Below are positions 17,950 through 25,771 of a stretch of DNA of 64,000 bases, in pieces. Position 1 is the first letter of the stretch. Each line of letters opens with the position of its first letter. Source of the stretch: Peptostreptococcus porci (GTDB lineage: Bacteria; Bacillota; Clostridia; Peptostreptococcales; Peptostreptococcaceae); assembly GCF_009695815.1 (NCBI RefSeq), contig NZ_VUNE01000001.1, positions 310,001-374,000 of the forward strand. The letters run 5' to 3'. The translations under genes were made by a program, and so were the position numbers. The notes under the pieces are model-generated. The model worked only from the letters and a program-made list of their open reading frames with translations, searched no databases and was not told the DNA's origin.

Positions 17950-18375
17950 ATGAAACCATCTTCTTTTCAAGAGAGAATTGAACATCAGTTTGATTTTATC
18001 TGTATGCGAGCTATGGACGACGAGCGGAAGAATTATTTCCTTTATCTTTCAAGGCTGGCAAAGCGTGAAGTGTCCTTTTCGGATATTGGCGATTATCTCG
18101 TCAATCAGTTTGCAACGACAGACAGCTATTCATCTGATTTTCAAATTTTTACGCTCAATGATATTTCTGTTGGTATCGAAAATGATTTATTGAGTGAAGC
18201 ACTAAAAGAATTGCCAGACAAGAAGCGTGAAATCCTACTGCTGTTCTATTTTATGGACATGAGTGATTCAGAAATAGCGGATTTACTGAAATTGAACCGC
18301 TCTACTGTCTATCGACATAGAACCAGTGGACTAGACTTAATCAAGAAGTTTATGGAGGAGGAAAATGAAGAATGA
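17950..18375 (+). CDS. Sigma-70-like regulator (Tn916 Orf7)
   Basis: A 141-residue protein from the ATG at 17950. The C-terminal part (about 78-138) is a sigma region 4-like helix-turn-helix (LPDKKREILLLFYFMDMSDSEIADLLKLNRSTVYRHR). No region 2 is present, so it is a sigma-like activator, not a complete sigma factor. In Tn916 orf7 and orf8 lie in the readthrough path that activates excision and transfer genes. The stop overlaps the orf8 start by four bases. Confidence 0.9.
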   Translation: MKPSSFQERIEHQFDFICMRAMDDERKNYFLYLSRLAKREVSFSDIGDYLVNQFATTDSYSSDFQIFTLNDISVGIENDLLSEALKELPDKKREILLLFYFMDMSDSEIADLLKLNRSTVYRHRTSGLDLIKKFMEEENEE

Positions 18376-18602
18376 GAAAAGAATATTCCAGAATTCCGTT
18401 TCCAATGATTGTAAGGGCTTGTGATGGCGATACAGAAGCGATTAACCAGATTCTTCATCATTACAGAGGGTACATTACAAAACGCTCTCTTAGACTGATG
18501 AAAGATGAGTATGGCAATCAAAGTATGGTCGTTGATGAAGTTTTACGTGGACGAATGGAAACCAGACTGATTACAAAAATCCTGTCATTTGAAATTGAGT
18601 GA
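18372..18602 (+). CDS. Small helix-turn-helix protein (Tn916 Orf8)
   Basis: A 76-residue protein whose start overlaps the orf7 stop (ATGA). The pattern FPMIVRACDGDTEAINQILHHYRGYI is the HTH_16-type domain found in Tn916-family Orf8 and related elements. It probably acts with Orf7 in element regulation, but the function is not established. Confidence 0.88.
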   Translation: MRKEYSRIPFPMIVRACDGDTEAINQILHHYRGYITKRSLRLMKDEYGNQSMVVDEVLRGRMETRLITKILSFEIE

Positions 18603-18982
18603 CACTGCCCTATTTCTTTGTTCCTTGAAAACTGAATAATAGCAGTCGAATACATTTCGATAAGAAAAGAGCCAGCGGAGCTGACCGCCATGACCTATCC
18701 CCTAAAGATAGCGAGCGATTCAGTCAATGATCCAAGAAGCAATCTTTAGCAGGATTGCCAGCGAAGACATTCCTATCGTGATAATGATACTCCTGTACAG
18801 TCACAGTCCGAGCGTTCAAAGCGTCGCAGGCAATGAGTACAGTTGGACGAGAACCGTGCAAGGGTGAAATTCCCGTGAGCTTTGCTAAAGCTGTTCGATT
18901 GCTTGTAAAACTCCATGCTGTTTCTGTTTTATGTAGAAGCAGTATAACCGTGATTATCTTTGCAACAAAGTGAGGTGAAGCT
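18603..18982 (+). other. Long transcribed non-coding interval between orf8 and tndX region
   Basis: About 380 bases less AT-rich than the rest, with many short inverted segments, typical of a structured transcript. It holds one 46-codon open frame (18727-18867, ATG start, no clear ribosome site) that I list here and not as a gene: its product starts MIQEAIFSRIASEDIP. The interval is kept in Tn916-family elements between orf8 and the recombination genes. Confidence 0.4.
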
Positions 18983-19123
18983 ATGCAAGAGAATAGTCAA
19001 AATAAAACTATGTGTATTGATAATACAAAATTTTATGTGATTTCAAAATTTATAGGAGCTGTAACACTTCAACATCTTATAAAGAGATTGATAAAAAATG
19101 AGGTAGGACAGGTCGTTAAATGA
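18983..19123 (+). CDS. Small TnpW-like element protein
   Basis: A 46-residue protein with an ATG at 18983 behind GTGAGGTGA. The pattern of a short polar N-terminus, IDNTKFYVISKF, then a terminal helix LIKRLIKNEV resembles the TnpW family of small proteins encoded next to serine-recombinase elements in clostridia. It occupies the position of a recombination directionality factor, just before tndX, but there is no direct evidence for that role. Too short for standard gene callers; confidence in translation is moderate. Confidence 0.6.
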   Translation: MQENSQNKTMCIDNTKFYVISKFIGAVTLQHLIKRLIKNEVGQVVK

Positions 19124-19166
19124 CACTAAAACAGTCAAATAAATAGCTGAAACCCCTATGAGGGCG

Positions 19167-19175
19167 TGGTATAAT
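19167..19175 (+). promoter_or_regulatory. Extended -10 promoter of tndX
   Basis: TGGTATAAT, an extended -10 element 45 bases before the tndX start; no good -35 is visible 17 bases upstream. Confidence 0.5.
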
Positions 19176-19219
19176 GGAATGGATATGAGTTGTTTGTTTG
19201 CTGTGGAAAGGAGCTTACA

Positions 19220-20821
19220 TTGTTAAAACAGCAAGCAAATAATAAAGAAAAAGTTGCATTATACTCTCGCCTTTCACGAGATGATGGGTTGGACAAAGAA
19301 AGTAATAGCATTGCTAATCAAAGAGAAATGTTGAAGCGATATGCGAAAGAAAACAAGTTTTATGTATATGATGAGTACATTGATGATGGATTCAGCGGAA
19401 CAACTTTTAACAGACCTGCATTGAATCGAATGTTTGAAGATATTGAAGCAGGAAAAGTTAATGTAGTTCTGGTCAAGGATATGTCACGTCTAGGACGGAA
19501 CAATGCACTATTCATGTACTATGTGGAAGAAGTTTTTCCAGATTTAGATGTTCGCTTTATCGCTATCAATGATATGGTTGATACTGCACAAGATGATAAC
19601 GAAATTATGCCCTTCAAATCTGTCTTGAACGAATATTATGCTCGTGATATATCAAAGAAAATCCGTAGTTCAATACGAACAACAGCTTTGACTGGCGGTT
19701 TTACAGGTGCATTTGCTCCTTATGGTTATTTAGTTGACCCAGAGAACAAAAAGAAATTGATTGTTGACCCTGAAACAGCGCCGATTGTGAAGCGGATTTT
19801 TGAATTATCACAACAAGGTACAAGTACACATCAAATCGCAAGGATACTTTGTAAAGATGGAATTTTAGTTCCTAGAGCCTATCGAGCAAAGAAAAAAGGG
19901 ATTTTGGAGCAAAGCAAAGGATTTACGTTTCCTACTGATTGGGTTGGAAAGAATGTTAAGATGATTTTGGAAAATCAAGTTTATCTAGGACACATGGTAT
20001 CTCATAAATCACAAACCAAATCATTCAAGAACAAGAAAATCGTTCCTGTGCCAAAAGAAGATTGGATAGTGGTTGAGAATACTCATGAAGCTATTATCGA
20101 TAAGGAAACTTTTGAGATAGTACAAAAATTTATTAGTGTAAAGAAACAGCCTAACAAAACAGGGAAACCCAATATCTTTGTGGGATTGGTTAAGTGTCCA
20201 GATTGTGGAAGAAATTTAGCGTATTCCAATCCAAACGGAAATGAACCAAGATTCCGTTGCAGAACATACGCAAGAAATACCGAACTTTGCACTACTCACG
20301 CAATTTCATACAAAGCTTTATATGAAATTGTTCAAAATGATATTAAAAATCATGTAAATAGTATGGAAGAACTAGGAGACCATTTTATCAAAGAAATGCG
20401 AGAGCTAAGTGAAACGAGCGGAAGTCAGAAGATTCATCAATTCAACCAAGAATTAGTTTCCTTAGAGAAACGGATTGATGAAATAGACAGTATTTTTACC
20501 AAACTTATAGAGCAAAATGCTTTAGGGAAAATAACTGATGAAAGATTCTCTAAAATGTCTATGAACTATGAAACTGAACAAGCAGAGGTAGTGCAAAGCT
20601 ATAGAGAATTAAAGTCAAAAATAAAATCCGAAGAGGAGAAAGTACAGGGTACGGATAGATTCCTTGAAACTATTAGTAAATACAAAGATGTTACAGAGTT
20701 AAACCGTTCTATGCTGTGTGAGCTGATTGATTCAATTTACGTGTATCAAGCAGAGGGAATCGGTAAAGAACGTACTCAAAAAGTAGAAATCAATTATAGG
20801 TTTCTAGCAGTGTCTCATTGA
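19220..20821 (+). CDS. tndX: Large serine recombinase (TndX-like)
   Basis: A 533-residue recombinase, started at the TTG at 19220 because AAAGGAG lies eight bases upstream and because this gives the length of TndX of Tn5397. The resolvase domain (about 10-160) has the nucleophile Ser19 (YSRLSRDD) and the catalytic arginines in VKDMSRLGRN. A recombinase domain follows (about 175-300), then a zinc ribbon with CPDCG and further Cys residues near 335-360, and a C-terminal coiled coil (about 405-480). It integrates and excises the element at sites sharing a central GA dinucleotide. The stop codon lies nine bases before the right direct repeat. Confidence 0.95.
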   Translation: MLKQQANNKEKVALYSRLSRDDGLDKESNSIANQREMLKRYAKENKFYVYDEYIDDGFSGTTFNRPALNRMFEDIEAGKVNVVLVKDMSRLGRNNALFMYYVEEVFPDLDVRFIAINDMVDTAQDDNEIMPFKSVLNEYYARDISKKIRSSIRTTALTGGFTGAFAPYGYLVDPENKKKLIVDPETAPIVKRIFELSQQGTSTHQIARILCKDGILVPRAYRAKKKGILEQSKGFTFPTDWVGKNVKMILENQVYLGHMVSHKSQTKSFKNKKIVPVPKEDWIVVENTHEAIIDKETFEIVQKFISVKKQPNKTGKPNIFVGLVKCPDCGRNLAYSNPNGNEPRFRCRTYARNTELCTTHAISYKALYEIVQNDIKNHVNSMEELGDHFIKEMRELSETSGSQKIHQFNQELVSLEKRIDEIDSIFTKLIEQNALGKITDERFSKMSMNYETEQAEVVQSYRELKSKIKSEEEKVQGTDRFLETISKYKDVTELNRSMLCELIDSIYVYQAEGIGKERTQKVEINYRFLAVSH

Positions 20822-20830
20822 TACATTCTC

Positions 20831-20841
20831 TGATGGAAATG
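20831..20841 (+). repeat. Right 11-bp direct repeat of element (attR core)
   Basis: TGATGGAAATG, identical to 2823-2833. The fic reading frame resumes here. Confidence 0.85.
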
Positions 20842-21047
20842 GAAGAACCGGAAGATTACTAGTTAATTTGGAACTAATAAAAGCGGGATATCCGCCTATA
20901 GATATAAAGTTTACTGATCGATTGAAATATTATGAAGCCTTTGATGAATATCATATGAAACATAATATATCAGCAATGGCAGATATGTTTGCAAGATATT
21001 TGAATCAGAGACTAGATTTATATCTGTCTATTTTGGATTGTATATGA
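20842..21047 (+). pseudogene. fic: fic gene, 3' part, separated by the element
   Basis: From the right repeat the sequence reads GNGRTGRLLVNLELI and continues to a TGA at 21045-21047, completing the Fic catalytic motif HPFxDGNGRxxR begun at 2812. The 691 bases up to 2833 plus these 206 bases make 897 bases, 299 codons including the stop, so precise excision would restore the gene. This piece has no start codon or ribosome site of its own and is probably not translated in the integrated state. Confidence 0.92.
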
Positions 21048-21106
21048 TGTGGTTGATAACTACAAGTTATTACTTGATATGGTGATACAGAAAGGAGTAC
21101 AAAAAC

Positions 21107-21664
21107 ATGCAATTTACAACAAAAAGATTAATTCTACGTCCATGGTTAGAATCAGATGTAGAAAGTCTATTCGAATATGCCAAAGATCCATCTGTGGGTC
21201 CAATCGCAGGGTGGCCTGTACACACGAGTGTTGAAAACAGTCTAGAAATAATTCGTGGAGTATTGTCCGCAGAGGGAACATATGCAGTTTGCTTGAAAGA
21301 AGACAATCGAGCAATAGGTAGTATTGGCTTGATTCCGGCTTCTAAATCTAATACAGCTCAAATTGGTGAAAATGAAATGGAAATCGGGTTTTGGATAGGT
21401 GTTCCTTTTTGGGGGAAGGGATATATTCCTGAAGCAGTAAAAGCCTTGCAAGAATATGCATTTGATGATTTGGGGTGCAGTGCATTGTGGTGTTGTTATT
21501 TTGATGGAAATGACAAATCAAGACGATGTCAAGAAAAATGTGGTTTCAAGTATCACCATACAGAAGAAAATAAAATTTGTTCGTTGTTGAATGAGGTAAG
21601 AATTCAACATTGTATGTATCTTTCAAAGGAAAATTGGAAGATGATAGCATTGGAGAAGTACTAA
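21107..21664 (+). CDS. GNAT acetyltransferase, RimJ/RimL type
   Basis: A 185-residue N-acetyltransferase (Acetyltransf_3 type). It begins with FTTKRLILRPW, typical of RimJ/RimL relatives, and has the acetyl-CoA binding segment EIGFWIGVPFWGKGYIPEA followed by an alpha helix. Likely substrates are protein N-termini or a small amine; the sequence does not tell. ATG at 21107 follows GAAAGGAG. It begins 60 bases after the fic end, in the same direction, and a terminator follows, so it may once have been cotranscribed with fic. Confidence 0.85.
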   Translation: MQFTTKRLILRPWLESDVESLFEYAKDPSVGPIAGWPVHTSVENSLEIIRGVLSAEGTYAVCLKEDNRAIGSIGLIPASKSNTAQIGENEMEIGFWIGVPFWGKGYIPEAVKALQEYAFDDLGCSALWCCYFDGNDKSRRCQEKCGFKYHHTEENKICSLLNEVRIQHCMYLSKENWKMIALEKY

Positions 21665-21750
21665 TAATGAATGTATCAATAATGAATGTATCAATAATTT
21701 TGGCATATAATGAAAAAAATATAAATTAGTAATAAGTTTCAGAACTGTAG

Positions 21751-21787
21751 AAAAACACTTTAACAATAAATGTTAAGGTGTTTTTTA
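21751..21787 (+). terminator. Terminator after acetyltransferase gene
   Basis: AAAAACACTTTAACA (21751-21765) and TGTTAAGGTGTTTTT (21771-21785), 14 of 15 paired, ending in a T run. The remaining bases to 22019 are AT-rich with a possible TATAAT at 21937-21942 for the next gene. Confidence 0.8.
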
Positions 21788-22018
21788 TACAAAAAATATC
21801 AAACTAATACAAAAAGTAAATTAGTATTAGTATCAAGAAAGTATTAATATCTAAATTGAGAAAGAATACAATAATAGAAAAAAACAATATTCGTATCGAT
21901 TTTCTTTACCATTGAACATTTTTCAGATTTTTATTGTATAATAGTTTAAACGCTTAGACGAAAGGATCATAAAGAAATGCTTGAAAAAGAAATAAAAAAC
22001 TAGAGGAGGAAATAGTTT

Positions 22019-22693
22019 ATGGAAACAGTAAAAATGATGGAATTAATGAGACAGAGACATTCGGTAAGGAGATTTACTGATGAGCCGTTGAATGAAGAGG
22101 CTGTAAAGGTGCTACAACAGGAAATCGACAGTTGTAATAGAGAAAGTGGGATGAATATCCAGTTAATTACAAACGAACCAGAGGCTTTTCAGGCAAATAA
22201 ACCTTCATATGGACAGTTTAAAGGGTGTAAAAATTATCTTGTTATCGTTGGTCCTAAGGGAAAGGATATTGAAGCAGGATATTATGGTGAGAGAATAGTA
22301 TTGAAGGCTCAGGAGTTGGGTATTAATTCATGTTGGGTTGCACTAACATACAAAAAAGGTAAGGCACAAGGAACTGAAAAACATGGAGAAAAGAGGTACT
22401 TGGTTGTAGCTTTGGGATACGGCGAAAGCAATGGTGATGGTCATAAGCTAAAATCGATTACAGACGTGAGTGATTTTAAGGATGGAGATCCTGAATGGTA
22501 TAAATCTGGAATTGAAGCAGCTCTTCTTGCGCCAACTGCAGTGAATCAACAAAAATTTAGGTTTGATAGAAATGGCGAAAAAGTAGCACTTAGAGTTTCT
22601 GGTTTGGGATTTTATACAAAGATTGATTTAGGAATTGTGAAATATCATTTTGAGATTGGATCAGGGAAGGGACAAGACGTTTGGAAAAAATAA
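22019..22693 (+). CDS. Nitroreductase family protein (TM1586-like)
   Basis: A 224-residue flavoprotein of the nitroreductase superfamily. It opens with MELMRQRHSVRRFTDEPL, the standard FMN-phosphate binding arginine segment, and has the second conserved region EIDLG-like LGIVKYHFEIG near the end. The central LGINSCWVALTY stretch fits members of the putative-nitroreductase TM1586 subgroup in which two half-domains form one active site. It probably reduces a quinone, nitro compound or flavin with NAD(P)H in the cytoplasm. Preceded by an excellent GAGGAGG site and followed by a glutathione peroxidase gene, suggesting a redox-stress neighbourhood. Confidence 0.85.
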   Translation: METVKMMELMRQRHSVRRFTDEPLNEEAVKVLQQEIDSCNRESGMNIQLITNEPEAFQANKPSYGQFKGCKNYLVIVGPKGKDIEAGYYGERIVLKAQELGINSCWVALTYKKGKAQGTEKHGEKRYLVVALGYGESNGDGHKLKSITDVSDFKDGDPEWYKSGIEAALLAPTAVNQQKFRFDRNGEKVALRVSGLGFYTKIDLGIVKYHFEIGSGKGQDVWKK

Positions 22694-22827
22694 AAAAATT
22701 TGTTCTATATTGCAAATAAATATGTTTGAAGTCATACTAATAATGGTAAATATTTATATATAGTTAAAAAAGTTATATGTGCCAAAAGTTGATACATATT
22801 TCAAAATAGATTTAGGAGGAAAAAATA

Positions 22828-23361
22828 ATGAGCGTATACGATTTTAAAGCAATAAGTTTGGAAGATGGTGAAATTTCTTTATCAAATTACAAGGGAAAGG
22901 TATTACTAATAGTAAATATCGCAACTGGTTGTGGATTGACACCTCAACTTGAAGGTTTGGAAAAACTTTATAAGAAATACAATAGTGAAGGACTTGAAAT
23001 TGTTGGTTTCCCATGTGGACAATTCCTTGATCAGAATCCAGAAGACGGAAACGGTACAGCAAAATTCTGTATGGTAAATTATGGTGTTACATTTGAAAAC
23101 TTTGAAAAGGTAGAAGTGAATGGACCAAATGCAGATCCACTTTTCAAATATTTAAAAGAACAGAAGCCTGTTGATAAGACAAATGATGCTTCAGCTGGTC
23201 TTCTAGAAAAACTTGCTTCAATCGGTCAAGTATTTGAAGGAAGTGAAATTAAATGGAACTTTACAAAATTCTTGGTTGATAGAGATGGCAACGTTGTTGA
23301 AAGATTTTCTCCAACATACACTGCTGAAGAATTAGATGCAGATATAAAAGCGCTACTTTAA
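22828..23361 (+). CDS. Glutathione peroxidase-like thiol peroxidase (first copy)
   Basis: A 177-residue GPx-family peroxidase. The peroxidatic residue is Cys35 (ATGCGLTPQ, codon TGT), so this is a cysteine and not a selenocysteine enzyme; in bacteria such enzymes mostly use thioredoxin. The Trp-Asn of the active site is in KWNFTKFLVD. The usual FPCNQF motif is FPCGQF here. It reduces hydroperoxides in the cytoplasm. A strong AGGAGG precedes the ATG. A second copy with the canonical motif and an OhrR regulator is at 59642. Confidence 0.92.
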   Translation: MSVYDFKAISLEDGEISLSNYKGKVLLIVNIATGCGLTPQLEGLEKLYKKYNSEGLEIVGFPCGQFLDQNPEDGNGTAKFCMVNYGVTFENFEKVEVNGPNADPLFKYLKEQKPVDKTNDASAGLLEKLASIGQVFEGSEIKWNFTKFLVDRDGNVVERFSPTYTAEELDADIKALL

Positions 23362-23464
23362 TCGAAAGTTTCTATTTTCAATCTAAAATTAGATAATAAA
23401 TTTATTACAATAGGGTACTAATTTATGTGTGTGCACATTTTTTAGTACCCTATTATTTGCCCTG

Positions 23465-23605
23465 CTATTTGTTTAGTAGGGATTTTACATTTTCTTTAGC
23501 CTCTTCTAAATCTTTGCTTTGATTTAAAATTTCTAAAATTTTTCTAGTTTGATTTTCTTCTACTACTTCTTTTAGCAGTTCGCTTATATTCATTTCTTCA
23601 TTCAT
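23465..23605 (-). CDS. Hypothetical 46-residue helical protein
   Basis: A small reverse-strand frame starting with ATG at 23605 behind AAAAAGAGGAAC. The product (MNEEMNISELLKEVVEENQ...) is acidic, almost entirely predicted amphipathic helix and ends with LLNK. I do not recognise a family. It lies convergent to the peroxidase gene and divergent from the MerR gene. Translation is plausible from the ribosome site and codon pattern but unproven. Confidence 0.5.
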   Translation of the reverse strand: MNEEMNISELLKEVVEENQTRKILEILNQSKDLEEAKENVKSLLNK

Positions 23606-23768
23606 TTTGTTCCTCTTTTTCTATTGATTACTAATAAGAATTATCTTACTGTAATCATATTATTGCATATACGTCTTAAAGCGTCGATAGTTTTTTGAAA
23701 TTTTTTAAGATTTTCTAGGGGAATAAATGAAAAAAAGCACATCAATATGAAATATTTTATCATCTATC

Positions 23769-23799
23769 TTGACATGTACATTGGGGACAATGGTATACT
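23769..23799 (+). promoter_or_regulatory. MerR-type promoter with 19-base spacer
   Basis: TTGACA (23769-23774) and TATACT (23794-23799) are separated by 19 bases, the overlong spacer that MerR regulators act on, with an imperfect dyad ATTG...CAAT in the spacer. It lies 22 bases before the merR-like gene, suggesting autoregulation. Confidence 0.6.
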
Positions 23800-23820
23800 C
23801 TGGTAAAGGTGGTGATATCA

Positions 23821-24678
23821 ATGTTGAGAAATGAAATACAGAGTAAAACGGGTTTAACCAGAAAAGCAATCGAGTATTATGAGAAAAAAGGTCTGATTAA
23901 TCCGAGAAAACTTGAAAATGGCTACAGAGATTACAGTGAAGAGGATTTCGAAATTTTGTCAAAAGTAAATTTGTTCAGAAAAATTGGCTTTAATATTTCA
24001 GAAATTAAATCGATTATTCGTTCTGATGGATTTGTATTGCCATCAATTTTGAGAAATAGAGAACATAAGTCGGAAATCGATAAAAGAAAAAATGAAGTTA
24101 TTAAACTGATTATTGAAGGAGCAAGTGAGAAAATAATTAATGAAAAAGTTGCGTTGATTGAGAGGGAAGAATCAATATATGATAGGTTATTGAGAGCTTT
24201 TCCAGGTTATTTTGGACAGATGATATTTTATGCATATCAACCATTTTTAAACGAACCACTTGATAAAGATGGTGAATATGCTTATGCAAAATATATTGAA
24301 TATTTAGATAACTTGCCTTCGTTTGAATTGTCAGTAGAGGAGCAGGATTTTATTGAAAAGATTAGCTCTGATTTTGATATTGAGAATATGAAAACAGTAA
24401 ATAATTCTAAAATAGAGGCTATTGACGATTTTAAGAAATGGCTGAACGAAAACACTGAAATTGTTGAACAGTATAATTTATATAAAAAAAGTGATACCTA
24501 CCAAAATAGTCCCCTTAAAGATATACAGGATAAATTAAAGGATTATATGATAGAAAACAAGTATTATGAATTTGCAATACCTTTGATTAGAGAGTTTAGC
24601 AAAAGCTATAATGACTATTACGAAAAGCTGTTAGTTGCAAATGAGGAATACTTGAAATTTAATAAAAAAACAGAATAA
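23821..24678 (+). CDS. MerR-family transcriptional regulator
   Basis: A 285-residue regulator started at the ATG at 23821 (two in-frame GTGs lie just upstream). The N-terminal winged helix-turn-helix (about 1-70) has TGLTRKAIEYYEKKGLI and the arginine-rich wing ENGYRDYSEEDFEIL typical of MerR. The C-terminal part (about 80-285) is a long helical effector domain rich in acidic, lysine and aromatic residues, without recognisable metal ligands, similar in size to multidrug- or stress-sensing MerR proteins. It stands alone behind a MerR-type promoter, so its target beyond itself is unknown. Confidence 0.88.
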   Translation: MLRNEIQSKTGLTRKAIEYYEKKGLINPRKLENGYRDYSEEDFEILSKVNLFRKIGFNISEIKSIIRSDGFVLPSILRNREHKSEIDKRKNEVIKLIIEGASEKIINEKVALIEREESIYDRLLRAFPGYFGQMIFYAYQPFLNEPLDKDGEYAYAKYIEYLDNLPSFELSVEEQDFIEKISSDFDIENMKTVNNSKIEAIDDFKKWLNENTEIVEQYNLYKKSDTYQNSPLKDIQDKLKDYMIENKYYEFAIPLIREFSKSYNDYYEKLLVANEEYLKFNKKTE

Positions 24679-24720
24679 GACTAGGACTTCGTATTTTTAT
24701 GATATATAATAAAAGTAGCT

Positions 24721-24915
24721 ATTGAAAAATATAAGGAAAACCATAGGACATATGATTCATTGCCTTTTAGAGGACCGGAAATATATGTCAAAGGAGATTA
24801 TCACTATCATTGTAAAGTTGATGGGGGCTTTGAGCGGTTTTGCGGGTATGAAGATATTTTTTACGAGAACGAAAGAGTCTATGAATGGTATTTTCATGGT
24901 GAAACTGTTAAATAG
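24721..24915 (+). pseudogene. Remnant of a DUF5680-domain regulator
   Basis: An open frame without a start codon reads EKYKENHRTYDSLPFRGPE, GDYHYHCKVDGGFERFCGYE and VYEWYFHGETVK before TAG. This is the C-terminal half of a DUF5680 domain, normally found behind an N-terminal XRE helix-turn-helix; the N-terminal half is gone. No ribosome site precedes it. Confidence 0.65.
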
Positions 24916-24917
24916 GA

Positions 24918-25076
24918 ATATTAACAGAAATAAATTTGAAAGTAAAAAAAGGTGTATTTTTAGCAATAATAGGAAAAGATAAGCCAATTACATTTAAAAA
25001 TTTGGGGAAAATATGTAATGACTTAGAATGTACTCCAAATGATGTATTTAGTTTTAAGGAGAGTGGAAATGAATGA
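24918..25076 (+). pseudogene. Remnant of a small XRE-like (HTH_26) regulator
   Basis: The frame contains GKDKPITFKNLGKICNDLE and CTPNDVFSFKES, the second half of a Cro/C1-type helix-turn-helix of the HTH_26 kind, but the first helices are missing and there is no good start. Its TGA overlaps the start of the response-regulator gene in an ATGA, as an intact upstream operon partner would. Confidence 0.55.
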
Positions 25077-25771
25077 CTGAAATGAGAATAATGCTTGTAG
25101 AAGACGATACTAATTTGGCTGAGCTTATAAAGATGTATTTAATATCAGAAAATTGGGAAATCAGCATTTTTCACACTGGAAAAGAGGCATTAGAGGAACT
25201 TGAAAAAAATAAATATGATTTACTTTTATTGGATATTTTACTTCCTGATATAAATGGATTTGAAATATGCAAAAAGATAAGAGAAACATCCACAATGCCA
25301 ATTATTATGCTTACTGCCTTAGAAGATTCTATTCATAAAGTACAGGGATTGAATATAGGTGCAGATGACTATATTGTAAAACCGTTTGAACCATCTGAAT
25401 TGATTGCGAGAATTAATTCTCATTTTAGAAGAAATTATGTATTTACACAAAATATTGTGAATAAAACTGATTGTGATAGAAAAATTAATAACTTAAGGAT
25501 TAGTGTTAAAACACATAAGGTTTATTATGATAACATAGAGATCGAACTGACACCAAAAGAATTTGATATTTTATGGTTACTTATGGAAGAGCCAGGTAAA
25601 GTGTACAATATGGATGACATACACTATAAAATATGGGGTGATAAGGTATTAGAAAATGAAGTTAATCCTGTTATGGTTCATGTAAGAAGAATTAGAAGTA
25701 AGTTTGAAAAGATTGGATTAAAATCAGTTATATTAACCGTTTGGGGAGTGGGGTATAAAATCAATGGGTAA
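25073..25771 (+). CDS. Response regulator, OmpR/VanR type
   Basis: A 232-residue two-component response regulator. The receiver domain (about 4-118) has the acidic pocket ED, the phosphoacceptor Asp in LLLLDILLPDI (about residue 54), Thr in MLTALED and Lys in YIVKPFEP. The DNA-binding winged helix (about 130-230) ends with VWGVGYKI as in OmpR-family proteins. It overlaps the kinase gene by eight bases. The pair most resembles VanR/VanS-type systems. Because the lactococcin-972-like bacteriocin and its transporter follow directly, it probably senses cell-envelope stress or the bacteriocin and controls that cluster. Confidence 0.92.
   Translation: MTEMRIMLVEDDTNLAELIKMYLISENWEISIFHTGKEALEELEKNKYDLLLLDILLPDINGFEICKKIRETSTMPIIMLTALEDSIHKVQGLNIGADDYIVKPFEPSELIARINSHFRRNYVFTQNIVNKTDCDRKINNLRISVKTHKVYYDNIEIELTPKEFDILWLLMEEPGKVYNMDDIHYKIWGDKVLENEVNPVMVHVRRIRSKFEKIGLKSVILTVWGVGYKING

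Larger units (their letters stand above)
2834..20841 (+). mobile_element. Tn5397-like (Tn916-family) integrative conjugative element carrying tet(M)
   Basis: An 18,008-bp element bounded by the 11-bp repeats and inserted in fic. Gene order matches the Tn916 backbone: orf23, orf22, orf21, orf20, orf19, orf18 (ardA), orf17, orf16, orf15, orf14, orf13, leader, tet(M), orf6, orf9 (reverse), orf7, orf8. The int/xis end of Tn916 is replaced by a 533-residue large serine recombinase, as in Tn5397 of Clostridioides difficile, which is also known to prefer fic genes. The orf14 gene is uninterrupted, so the group II intron of Tn5397 is absent. All transfer genes are open, so the element looks functional. 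Base composition is visibly less AT-rich than the flanking host DNA. Confidence 0.93.

Noticed and set aside
22930-22945. Selenocysteine in the glutathione peroxidases
   Set aside because: The active-site codon is TGT in both copies (Cys35), not TGA.
24722-24982. 86-codon + strand frame
   Set aside because: It is a shifted reading of the DUF5680 remnant at 24721-24915, whose frame shows the real protein pattern.
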